Of a stretch of 64,000 bases of DNA, positions 47,563 through 58,843 are shown in pieces. Within the stretch, counting starts at the first letter, position 1. Each line of letters starts with the position of its first letter. The notes beneath the pieces were generated by a model. The model was given only the letters and a program-made list of their open reading frames with translations, made no database searches and was not told where the DNA came from. Where the stretch lies: the NCBI RefSeq assembly GCF_028640845.1, contig NC_080546.1, positions 72,583,051 through 72,647,050 of the forward strand. Direction: 5' to 3'. The position numbers were made by a program, and so were the translations under genes. This stretch comes from Ahaetulla prasina (lineage: Eukaryota; Chordata; Lepidosauria; Squamata; Colubridae).

Positions 47563-47889
47563 TGACTTATGATTATGAAAGTGAATGCCACTATCTTATC
47601 TTCTACTTCTTTCAAAATATGGATAAAACTGCTATTTAGATTAACATACACATATGAATTAGTCCTGTAGTGAATGGGCAGACTAATTCTCTCCTTATTC
47701 TCTCCTTATCATTACCAACAATCAGAGATATCTGAGTTTTAATCCATTTCAATATGAGCTACATGCCATGGTCTGGTATAAAGTCAGGCATGCACAAAAA
47801 ATTCTGCTAGAGATAAAAGAATGGGTTGTATTTTTAAAATAAGACTAAAGTTTAGAGCAAAGGCTGAGAAGAAAAATGAGGTATCTTTT

Positions 47890-47924
47890 ACACACACAAA
47901 CACACACACACACACACACACACA
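47890..47924. repeat. (CA)n microsatellite
   Basis: CA run with one AAA interruption. Confidence 0.95.
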
Positions 47925-47967
47925 GGAAGTTTGAAATATAACAAATCCTCAGAGATTGGGGGTAGTA

Positions 47968-48388
47968 TGATTGGGTTTAGAAAACTTGGAACTCCATCGC
48001 CTTCGACAGGACCTGGGTTTAGCTCATAGAATCATCTGTTGTAATGTCCTTCTTGCTAATGACTACTTCAGTTTCAACTACAATAACACAAGAGCTACCA
48101 ATAGATATAAACTTAATGTCAACCGCTTCAGTTTGGATTGCAGAAAATATGCAAAAAATCTATCCACTGTTGACCTCACCCTATTCCTAAGAGGACTTTA
48201 AGAGGCGTGCATAAGAGCAAAAACGTGCCTACCGTTCCTGTCCTATTGTTTCTTTCCCTATATATATATATATGCTTATAATTCCTTGTTTCTCCTCATA
48301 TATTTGTTTATACATTATATAATCTTTTAGTGTTATGCTTGTGTATATTGTTATGACAAAATTAATTAAATAAATAAAATAAATAAAA
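47968..48388 (+). mobile_element. CR1/Jockey-group LINE 3' end with internal deletion
   Basis: LENLELHRLRQDLGLAHRII and NYNNTRATNRYKLNVNRFSL run into RKYAKNLSTVDLTLFLRGL, skipping about 100 bp present in the copy at 31.15-31.26 kb. The 3' UTR and AAAT tail follow. Confidence 0.85.
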
Positions 48389-48628
48389 GTATAAGAAGAG
48401 CTGAGATAGAAATCTCCTTCAGGAAAAATAGCTATCTCTGAAAGAATAAGTTAAAACTGTAAAGCTCTATGAAGCCCAGAATTACTTGGTTGAACTAGGC
48501 AGCTATAGAAATTAAATACATGAATTTAGCTATGAATATTGCATACAACATTATGGGTCTCTGTATAAAGTCCAATATAGTCTCTCTAATTATTGTCTCC
48601 ATGAAAGCTCAGTTCTCGGATGCTCCAC

Positions 48629-50357
48629 AACCCCCATCTCAGATACACCAACAACAGCCAAGCCTCCTACAACTGACCCCATTTCATTGGGTTCACAACC
48701 CCTAGTGATCACAGAAAAGGAAGTGCAGGACCTATTTCACAGACAAAAGCCAGGAAAAGCTCCAGGCCCAGACAAGATAACTCCTTCTTGCTTAAAAGTC
48801 TGTGCTGACCAATTGGCCCCCATCTTCACCCATATTTTCAATAAATCACTAGAGATGTGCTATGTTCCTTCTTGCTTCAAACGCTCTACCATCATCCCAG
48901 TGCCGAAGAAGCCCACCATCAAGGAACTGAATGACTACAGACCAGTTGCTCTAACATCTGTAGTCATGAAAACCTTTGAAAGGCTAGTGCTTTCCTACCT
49001 GAAAACCATCACGAATCCGCTCTTAGACCCCTTGCAATTTGCATACCGAGCAAATAGATCAACAGATGATGCTGTTAATATGGCTCTGCACTACATCCTA
49101 CAACATCTTGAGTCTCCAAAGACCTATGCAAGGGTCCTTTTTGTAGACTTTAGTTCAGCATTCAATACCATCATTCCAGACATTCTTCTAACTAAGCTAA
49201 ACCAGCTACAGGTACCGGAACAGACTTGTAAGTGGATCACAAGCTTCCTAACAAACAGGAAGCAGCAGGTGAAGCTAAGCAAGATCACATCAAATACCTG
49301 TACAATTAGCACCCCCCAAGGCTGTGTGCTCTCCCCACTCCCCTTCACTCTGTATACCAATGACTGCACCTCCAATGATCCATCTGTCAAGCTACTGAAG
49401 TTCGCAGATGACACAACAGTGATTGGTCTCATTCGAGACAATGTCGAATCCGCATATAGACCAGATGTCGAACGACTAGCTTGTGGTGCAACCAAAACAA
49501 TCTGGAACTGAACACACTCAAAACCGTAGAAATGGTGGTAGACTTTAGGAAAACCCTTCCATACTTCCACCTCTCACAATACTTGACAACACAGTATCAA
49601 CAGTAGAAACCTTCAAATTTCTGGGTTCTATCATATCGCAAGATCTCAAATGGACAGCTAACATCAAAACATCATTAAAAAGGACAACAAAGAATGTTCT
49701 TTCTGCGCCAACTCAGTAAGCTCAAACTGTCCAAGGAGTTGCTGATCCAATTCTACAGAGGAATTATTGAGTCTGTCATTTGCACCTCTATAACTGTCTG
49801 GTTCGGTTCTGCAACCCAACAAGAAAACACAGACTTCAGAGGATAATTAGAACTGCAGAAAAATAATTGCTACCAACTTGCCTTCCATTGAGGACCTGTA
49901 TACTGCACGAATCAAGAAGAGGGCCGTGAAAATATTTGCAGATCCCTCGCATCCTGGACATAAACTGTTTCAACTCCTACCCTCAAAACGACGCTATAGA
50001 GCACTGCACACCAGAACAACTAGACACAAGAACAGTTTTTTCCCGGAGGCCATCACTCTGCTAAACAAATAATTCCCTCAACACTGTCAGACTATTTACT
50101 GAATCTGCACTACTATTAATCGTTTCATAGTTCCCATCACCAATCTCTTTCCACTTATGACTGTATGACTATAACTTGTTGCTGGCAATCCTTATGATTT
50201 ATATTGATATATTGATCATCAATTGTGTTGTAAATGTTGTACCTTGATGAACGTATCTTTTCTTTTATGTACACTGAGAGCATATGCACCAAGACAAATT
50301 CCTTGTGTGTCCAATCACACTTGGCCAATAAAAAATTCTATTCTATTCTATTCTATT
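48629..50357 (+). mobile_element. CR1-L3/Rex1-like LINE with AATAG-type tail, long copy 2
   Basis: Nearly identical to 42145-43905. The frame 48687-49511 (274 codons) holds the RT core intact, including TPQGCVLSPLPFTLYTNDC and the catalytic FADDTTVIGLIRDN. One-base deletions near 49480, 49550 and 49668 break the C-terminal part. The end codons LPSIEDLYTARIKKR, the 3' UTR and a short TTCTA array (50335-50357) follow. It is 5'-truncated at about 48629. Confidence 0.93.
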
Positions 50358-50367
50358 TATGCATATG

Positions 50368-50664
50368 CAGGATTCAATTTTTTTTACTCTGGTTCTATGG
50401 GTGTAGCTTGTTGGGCGTGGCATGACTTGTTGGGCGTGGCAGGGGAAGGATACAGTAAAATCTCCATTCCCTCCCCACTCCAGGGGAAGGTTATTGCAAA
50501 ATCCCCATTTCCTCCTGATTAGCTGGGACTCTGGAGTCAAACTGGAGGCAGAGAATAGATGGGGGTGGGGCCAGTCAGAGGTGATATTTACTGGTTCTCT
50601 GAACTACTCAAAATTTCCGCTACCAGTTCTCCAGAACTGATCAGAACCTGCTGAATACCATCTG
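50368..50664. mobile_element. Non-autonomous hAT element (same family as 32737)
   Basis: CAGGATTCAATTTTTTTTAC to GCTGAATACCATCTG. It lies immediately after the LINE tail; no clear target duplication was seen. Confidence 0.75.
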
Positions 50665-50727
50665 TGGCATATTGGCACATCTTTGGGTCAGACTACTTTG
50701 GTATTAGCAGCAGAAATGCCATCTAAC

Positions 50728-51165
50728 TTAACTAAGATGATTAGGGGACTGGAGGCTAAAACATAGGATGAACGGTTGCAATTACTCAGCATGGCTAGTC
50801 TAGTGAAGAGAAGTACCAGGGGAGACATGATAGCGGTATTTCAATATTTGAGGGGCTGCCACAGAGTGGAAGGGGTCAAGCTATTTTACAAAGCACCCAA
50901 AGGCCAGACAAGGAATAATGGAAGGAAACTGATCAAGAAGAGATTCAATCTAGAAATAAGAAGAAATTTTCTGACAGTGAGAACAACCAACCGATGGAAC
51001 AGAAGTTGCCTTCAAAGGTTGTGGGAGCTTCATCGCTGGAAGCTGTTAAGAAGAGACTAGACTGCCATTTCTCAGAAATGGTGTAGGGTCTCCTGCTTGG
51101 GCGGGGTGTGTGTGTGTGTGTTAGACTAGAAGATTTGCAAGATCTCTTTCAACTCTGTTAATCTA
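50728..51165 (+). mobile_element. CR1 LINE 3' end (its right half also present at 58844)
   Basis: AAGATGATTAGGGGACTGGA, GGGGAGACATGATAGCGGTA and GATGGAACAGAAGTTGCCTT are continuous CR1 sequence through 50990/50991. A TG run (51105-51120) and an ACTAGAAGATTTGCAAGATC end follow. Continuity across 50991 shows that this junction is ancestral. Confidence 0.85.
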
Positions 51166-52644
51166 TTAATCCGTTTGTTCTGTTAGATTGTTGTTGTTTT
51201 TTTGTTAGATTTTAAATACCAGTAGTTTTGTATGTGTTTTATATGCAGTTACTTAAAACTAAAAATGATTATTTTTTAACATTCTCCTCTTTTACTGTAT
51301 TTCAAAATAAAGTTTCTGATTCTAAATCAATCTGTCTTTTCATAAATGAAGAGAGAAAAGAGTAGCTGATTTCCTAATCTCTATAGAGCCAGGTGACACA
51401 ATATAATTTATTTCTTTTTATCATTTTCCCTTTTAACTTACCAGGAATGCACGCAGGCTACAGAAGCCTGTCCTTTTGCACATGCTGGAGATTTTCATTA
51501 GGTAGCCACCCAGTCCCAAGAAAAGACGCAGTTGCTTTATAGTGTAAGACAAGTGCCTCATTCATACTCCTGCAGGCTTCAAAACACATTTTTCAAATTG
51601 CTTACGAAGGCTGCACAGGCCTTTGCATATGGCATGGTCACAGAGAGATACAATGAGAACTGCAACTGGATCTCCTTCTTTAAAAGTGTAATAACTATCA
51701 TAATGTAAAAAAAAGAAACTCAGTGGGCTTGTGATATTAAGGGAAATACGTTGACTTTTTCTTCTCCACTTAAAAAACACATAGCGGTGATTATTTTTAC
51801 AAAGATAAAACGAACAGGAATAGGTTATTCTGATCCATAACTCTATTTACAGATACAACTATCAATGGAAATGTTGCATTATAAGTATTTAGAAAGACCT
51901 TGAGATACCTTAATTACTACTGAGGTAAATGCTAAAACTGTCCCATCCAAAGAAAAATACCATAATGCCATGATTATGATGACTTGCAAAACAGGGCCAT
52001 TTAGTTCACTGAGAAGTAATTCTTCACAAGTGTCCTAAAAAAAATAGTAGCTTTAAAATATGAGTGTTAGTCTAACCTGTTTCTACAATTGGTTCTATAT
52101 TTTATTTAATTGCATAGAAGTTTTTAGTTTTGAATACTAAAAACCTTTAAGAAATGCATATCAATCTGTTTGTGTCAATCATGAGAAAGCGGGGAATCCA
52201 GGCAGTTCAATTGAATATAAAAGTTTATTGCAACCTTAAGCAAGAATCTGAACTAGTAACAGTCAAAGCAAATTGGTGGTAGATAAGAGTCAATGGAATT
52301 CAAGGTGGGCTGGACTTCGATCACTTGTAGGTACGAAGCAACCGTGAGATATAAAATTTGTTACTACCGGTTCTGTGGGCGTGGCTTGATGGGGGGTAAT
52401 GTGACTGGGTGGGCATGGCCAATTTTTTTTTAACTTTTAAAAACATTTTTGAAACATAAAAAAATGCTTTTAAAAGGCTCTGACAATCAGGCAACTCAGC
52501 TGGGATCGTCAGAGCCTTTAAAAAGCTTTTTTTACAACCTCTTCAGCAGAAGAGGTTGTAGAAAAATTGCTTTTAAAAGGTTCTGACAATCCCAGCTGAG
52601 TTGCCTGATCATCAGAGGCTTTTTAAAAAACTTTTAAAAGCATT
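50991..52644 (+). repeat. 1.65-kb direct repeat, left copy
   Basis: Matches 58844-60493 over its whole length. I count about six substitutions and a few single-unit changes in TG, A and T runs, so identity exceeds 99%. It contains the right half of a CR1 3' end, about 1.2 kb of unassigned sequence, and the left half of an hAT-like element with GCTCTGACAATCAGG stem-loops. Its left edge is continuous with flanking CR1; its right edge stops where an L2 tail begins. Confidence 0.95.
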
Positions 52645-55600
52645 TATTTTATTTATTTATTTATTTTATTAAATTTCTCTACCGCCCTTCTCCCGAAGGA
52701 CTCAGGGCGGTGTACAGCCAAAATAAAACACGGAATATATACAATTAAAAGAATTTAAAAAGAACTATTAGTATGCGGCCGATTATTAAAACATTTAAAA
52801 ATTTAAAATATTATTAAAACCCCAATTTAAAACAGCTATTTATGCCAGTCCTGCTTGAATGAATAAATATGTTTTAAGCTCACGACGAAAGGTCCAAGAT
52901 CAGGCACTTGACGAAGCCAGGGGAGTTCGTTCCAGAGTGTTGGTGCTCCCACAGAGAAGGCCCTACTCCTGGGGCCGCCAGCCGACATTGTTTGGCGGAC
53001 GGCACCCTGAGAAGGCCCTCTGTGAGAGCGCACGGTCGGTGGGAGGCATAAGGTAGCAGCAGGCGGTCTCGTAAGTACCGGGTCCTAAGCCATGGAGCGC
53101 TTTAAAGGTGGTAACCAGAATCTTGAAGCGCACCAAAGACCACAGGAAGCCAGTGCAGACTACGGAGCAGTGGTGTTACATGGGAGCCACGAACGGCTCC
53201 TGCTACCACTCGCGCAGCTGCATTCTGACTAACTGTAGCCTCCGGTGCACCTCAAGGGCAGCCCCATGTAGAGAGCATTGCAATAATCCAGCCGAGACGT
53301 AACCAGAGCGTGAGTGACCGTGCATAAGGCATCCCGGTCAAGGAAGGACGAACTGGCGAACCAAGCAAACTTGGTAAAGGCCCTCCTGGTGACGGCCGCC
53401 AGATGTTCATCAAAGGACAGCCGACCATCCAGGAGGACGCCAAGTTGCGAACCACCTCCTTTGGGGCCACTAACTTTCAACAGTCAGCTGCGGGTGCAGC
53501 TGACTGTACCGGGTGCCGCATCCACAGCCACTCCGTCTTGGAGGGATTGAGCTTGAGTCTGTTTCTCCCCATCCAGACCCGCACGGCTTCCAGGCACCGG
53601 ACAGCACTGACCGCTTCATTGGGGTGGTCCGTGGAAAAGTACAGCTGAGTATCATCAGCGACAGATGATAACTCACCCGAAACCACTGATGACCTCACCC
53701 AGCGGTTTCATGTAGATGTTGAACAGGGTAGGTGAGAGAATCGACCCCGAGGTACCCCACAAGTGAGGCCCTCGAGGACGACCTCTGCCCCCTGTCAACA
53801 CTGCTCGACCGTCAGAGATAGAGGAGAACCACCGATAAACGGTGCCTCCCACTCCCAACCCTCCAACCGGCGCAGCAAGATACCATGGTCGATGGTATCA
53901 AAAGCCGCTGAGAGGTCTAATAGGACCAAGGCAGAGGAACAACCCCTGTCCCTGTCCCTCCAGAGGTCATCCACCAACGCGACCAAAGCCGCCTCCGTGC
54001 TGTAACCGGGTCGGAAGCCGGACTGAACGGGTCTAGATAGACAGCTTCCTCCAGGTGCCGGGAAGCTGCCATGCAACCATTTTCTACAACCTTCGCTAAA
54101 AGCGAAGGTTGAGACTGGACGATAATTACCCAAAATAGCTGGGTCCAGGAAGGCTTCTTCAGGAGAGGTCTCACCACCGCCTCCTTCAAGGCGGTGGGAA
54201 AACCCTTCAACCAAAGAAGCATTTATAATCCCTGAGCCAGCCTCGTGTCACTTCCTGAGCAGCCAGTACTAACCAGGAAGGGCACGGGTCCAGTAAACAC
54301 GTAGTTGCATTCAACCTCCCAGCAACCTGTCCACGCCTCGAGAGCCACAGAATCAAACTCATCCCAAATAACCTCAACAAGACGAGTCTCTGTCATCTCG
54401 GCTGAATCATCGCAATCATGGTCCAAACCATCACGGCTGAACGATTTTATCGTATAGATAACCGTTAAACTCCTCAGCTCATCCCCGTAGGGGGTCATCC
54501 CATCCCTCCTGTTGAAGGAGGGAACGGGTCACCCGAAACAGGGCGGCCGGGCGGTTATCTGCCGATGCAATGAGGGTGGAAACGAGGAACGCTTCCCTCA
54601 TTGCCACTCAGGTAGGTCCTAGTAAAGGACCTCACTAGTGTCCGATCAGCCTCGGAACGGCTGGACCTCCAAACACTCTAGGCGTCTTCTCCGCTTTCAT
54701 CTCTCTCAGCCCCCGGAGAACCAGGGAGCCAATTGAGATCTGCGCCGGGTCAGAGGTCAGAAAGGCACGACACGGTCCAAAGCCCCAGCCGCCCGCTCCC
54801 AAGCCGCAACTAGTTCTTCAGTCGTGCCGCGGGTAAGATCCTCAGGAAACGCCCAAGCTGCCAGGAACCTCTCCGGGTCCATCAGGCGCCTGGGACGGAA
54901 CCAACGCATCGGCTCGGTCTCCCTGCGGTGGTGAGCAGCGGTTCGAAAGTCTAGGCGAAGGAGAAAATGATCTGACCATGACAACGGTTCTTTCACTATA
55001 TCTCCTAAATCCAGATCATTTACCCACTGACGAGAGATAAAAACCAAATCTAGCGCCCTCCCCCGATGAGTGTAGGGCCATCAGTTACTTGAATCAGGTC
55101 CAAGGCCGTCATGGAGGCCTGGAACTCCTGAACCACTGTTGATGACAAGGCCAATGGCAAGTTGAAATATCCCAAGACCAAAAGTCTGGGAATCTCAACC
55201 GCCACGCCAGCAAGCACCTCCAGTAGTTCAGGTAGGGCTGTGGCCACGCAGCAAGGAGCCAGGTACGTGATCAACAACCCCATCTGATTTCGATGGCCCC
55301 ACTTCACAAGGAGGGATTCACAGCCAGCTATCTGAGGAACAGTGGACTCCCTCGGCTCCAGACTTTCCCTAATCACAACCGCCACCCCCCCACCCCTACC
55401 CTGGGTCCTCGGCTGATGGAATGCACGGAAACCCGGAGGGCACAGTTCAACCAGGGGTACACCCCCTTCTGTGCCCAGCCAGGTCTCCGTAATGCCCATA
55501 AAGTCCGCGCCTCCCCTCTGAATCAGGACACAAATCAGGGGAGCCTTATTAACCACGGACCGGGCATTGCAGAGCATCAGCCGTAGACCCAGGCTCTGAG

Positions 55601-56470
55601 GATCCTGACCATCCAGGGAACGAGTAAGGACTGGGGGGCCGGAGCACGTGATCGCCTTTAAACATCGACCACGTGCTCCCAACGAACGATACGGCCCCTG
55701 CCCGCCATGTCTGCCCCTCCCACTTACCGCAGATGGAATAATGCTCTTGCTCTGTTCAGACCCCTCCCCTGTCTTCGGACCAGCTAAAATAGTGTCGTGA
55801 GCACGCGCTAGGACTGGACATACCTCCCGACGGGTTTCCCCAACACCCGCCTTGCCCTCCCCTTTAAAATTCCTCTAAAATCCCCACAGGCTCTTTCTCT
55901 TCGTGATGCCACCTCTGTGGGTCCCAAAACCCGTCATGGAGGCCGGCCCTTGGTAACAACGGGCCATTCCTGCGAGGCGGGGCACTCGCAGGCGCAAGAG
56001 TTCATGTGCTGAGTAACGATAGCAGAAAAGTGAGTCGTAAAGATGATAAGATGGTAAAAAACCAGGTTGGCAGAACATTAATAAATGATGGAACTTCCAG
56101 TGGGTATCCAGTTGACCAATAAGACCAATAGGTGCTGGAACAGGATGCCGAAGATGGTATAACGGAAGAAGATAGACAGATGGGATCCATGGTAAATAGT
56201 CCATAAATAACGTCCTTGTAAGATCTTAATAAGTCAAGGACAGCCACCAATCTGTCCAAAGTCCAGTCCAGGAAACCATTGGATAGAAACCATCCCCACC
56301 ATCGATGCCTGTCCATAATTACTCCTTAGAGGCCTGCCATATCACCCTCTCCGCCAGCTGCTCCGAAAGCAAGCTGTTCCAGGCCCAGAGGCCTGTCCAC
56401 AGCCAGCTACTACCTCCAAAGTCCACTGATCCCAGTGTGGCGAGGGGGCCAAATCGGAACATCAAGATAA
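52645..56470 (-). mobile_element. L2 LINE copy A (nearly full, decayed)
   Basis: On the minus strand the 3' tail (TTTA)n is at 52645-52672 and the 3' UTR has CCGCCCTTCTCCCGAAGGAC. ORF2 is in pieces: endonuclease (55682-55050, LMLCNARSVVNKAPLICVLI, ITETWLG, RGGGVAVVIRE); linker (55047-54757); RT (LLLWLKGFPTALKEAVVRPL; NYRPVSTFAFSE; VLLDLSAAFDTIDHGILLRR; ADDTQLYFSTDH with the catalytic Tyr lost). Many one-base indels relative to copy B. GC-rich 5' sequence runs to about 56470. Confidence 0.88.
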
Positions 56471-56474
56471 AGAT

Positions 56475-58535
56475 TTTATTTTATTTATTTATTTATTAAA
56501 TTTGTATACCGCCCTTCTCCCGAAGGACTCAGGGCGGTTCACAGCCAAGTAAAATAGACAATATATAAATACAATTTAAAATACACTTAAAAAACTTATT
56601 AAAATTGGCCACAATTAAAATTTAAAACTAAAACCCATTTAAAAACCCATAAATTTAAAACTAACCCAGGCCAGCAGATAAATAGGTAAGTTTTAAGCTC
56701 GCGAAAGGTTCGAGGTCCGGAAGTTGACGAAGTCCTGGGGAGGTCGTTCCAGAGGGCGGAGCCCCACAGAGAAGGCCCTTCCCCTGGCGCCGCCAGACGA
56801 CACTGTCGCTACCGACGGCACCCTGAGGAGTCCCTCTGTGAGAGCGCACGGTCGGTGAGAGGTATTCGGTAGCAGCAGGCGGTCCCGTATAGCCCGGCCC
56901 TATGCCATGGAGCGCTTTAAAGACGTTCACCAAAACCTTGAAGCGCACCCGAAAGCCACAGGCAGCCAGTGCAGCCTGCGCAGGATAGGTGTCATTCGGG
57001 AGCCACGAGGCTCCTCTATCACCCGCAGCTGCATTCTGACTAACTGTAGCCTCCGGATGCCCCTCAAGGGAGCCCCATGTAGAGAGCATTGCAGTAATCC
57101 AGACGAGACGTCACAAGGCGTGAGTGACCGCGGCATAGGCATCCCGGTTCAGAAAGGCGAACTGGCGCACCAGGCGAACCTGGTGGAAAGCTCTCCTGGA
57201 GACGGCCGACAGGTGTTCATCAAAAGACAGCCGTTCATCCAGGAGAACGCCCAAATTGCGCACCCTCTCCATCGGGGCCAATGACTCGCTCCCGACAGTC
57301 AGCCGTGGACTCAGCTGACTGTACCGGGATGCCGGCATCCACAGCCACTCTGTCTTGGAGGGATTGGGCTTGGGCCTGTTTCTCCCCATCCAGACCCGTA
57401 CGGCTTCCAAACACCGGGACAGCACTTCGATAGCTTCATTGGGGGGGCCCGGTGTGGAAAAGTACAGCTGAGTGTCATCAGCGTACAGCTGGCACCTCAC
57501 ACCGAAACCACTGATGACCCCACCCAGCGGCTTCATATAGATGTTGAACAGAAGGGGCGAGAGGATCGACCCCGCGGGCCCCACCTCTGCCCCCCCGTCA
57601 ACACCGTCTGCGACCGGTCGGAGAGATAGGAGGAGAACCACCGATAAACGGTGCCTCCCACTCCCAATCCCCCCAACCGGCGCAGCAGGATACCATGGTC
57701 GATGGTATCAAAAGCCGCTGAGAGGTCTAATAGGACCAGGGCAGAGGAACAACCCCTATCCCTGGCCCTCCAGAGATCATCCACCAACGCGACCAAAGCC
57801 GTCTCAGTGCTGTAACCGGGCCGGAAACCGGACTGGAACGGGTCTAGATAGACAGTTTCCTCCAGGTGCAGGGGAAACTGATATGCCACCATACTCTCTA
57901 CAACCTTCGCCGCGAAGCGAAGGTTGGAGACCGGACGATAATTACCTAAAACAGCCGGGTCCAGGGAAGGCTTCTTGAGGAGGGGCCTCACCACCGCCTC
58001 TTTCAAGGCGGCCGGAAAGACTCCCTCCAACAAGGAAGCACTCGTAATCCCCTGGAGCCAGCCTCGTGTCACCTCCCGAGTGGCCAGCACCAGCCAGGAG
58101 GGGCACGGGTCCAGTAAACACGTGGTGGCATTCAGTCTACCCAGCAACCTGTCCATGTCCTCGGGAGTCACAGGGTCAAACTCATCCCAGACAACATCAC
58201 CAAGACCGCCCTCGGACGCCCCATCCGAATCGCCACAATTTTGGTCCAGACCGTCCTTAAGCTGAACGATTTTATCGTATAGATAACCGTTAAACTCCTC
58301 AGCACGTCCCTGCAACGGGTCATCCCGCTCCCCCTGGTGAAGGAGGGAGCGGGCCACCCGAAACAGGGCAGCTGGGCGGTTATCTGCCGACGCAATGAGG
58401 GAGGAGGCGTAGCAACGCCTCGCTTCCCTCAGTGCCACTAGGTAGGTCCTAGTATAGGATCTAACTAGTGTCCGATCAGCCTCTGAACGGCTGGACCTCC
58501 AGGAACTCTCTAGGCGTCTTCTCCGGCGTTTCATC
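56475..58535 (-). mobile_element. L2 LINE copy B (5'-truncated, better preserved RT)
   Basis: The tail is at 56475-56500. The minus-strand frame 58534-57533 (333 codons) carries SRSEADRTLVRSYTRTYLVA, AVVRPLLKKPSLDPAVLGNY, QSGFRPGYSTETALVALVDD and VLLDLSAAFDTIDHGILLRR. An overlapping frame 57641-57111 has CQLYADDTQLYFSTPGPP (catalytic YADD). The C-terminal piece is at 57089-56661. It has lost only one or two frames, in contrast to copy A. Confidence 0.9.
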
Positions 58536-58843
58536 AGGCAGAGAGGCGACTGCAGGCCAGAAACGATCCTTCACCCCTTCAGTGTTCGAAAGTCAGGGGG
58601 GAGGACCGACAACTGCAGGCCGGGGATTATCCTTCCCCCCTTCGATGTTCAAAGTCAAGCGAGGGGGAGGGGGGACAGATGGCCACCGAAGATGTATACA
58701 AAGTAGATGGCAAATGTCACAATGGAAAACACCAGATGAAAAGCACCTGATGGAAAGCGCCATTAAAGGGGGCAAACTACAGCCACGCCCCTAGGCCTCG
58801 TCTCCGGCCTTACCTCCAGCCGCATCTCAGGCCTCGCCTCCAG
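58536..58843. other. GC-rich non-L2 end of the inserted block
   Basis: Sequence diverges from the L2 copy A counterpart at about 58535. It has two similar GGCCAGAAACGATCCTTC/GGCCGGGGATTATCCTTC blocks and a CTCGTCTCCGGCC-type CT/CG-rich end. It may be an L2 5' variant or transduced flank; it joins the right-hand direct repeat at 58844. Confidence 0.45.

Noticed and set aside
42205..49511. RT frames as host genes
   Set aside because: They are retrotransposon ORF2 with frameshifts, 3' UTR and tails; not domesticated as far as can be seen.
51562..51780. 72-codon minus-strand frame repeated at 59430-59630
   Set aside because: Identical because of the 1.65-kb direct repeat; a one-base A-run change alters its start, and there is no family resemblance.
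53229..53698. Overlapping frames on both strands in the GC-rich block
   Set aside because: Broken L2 ORF2 and its antisense shadows.
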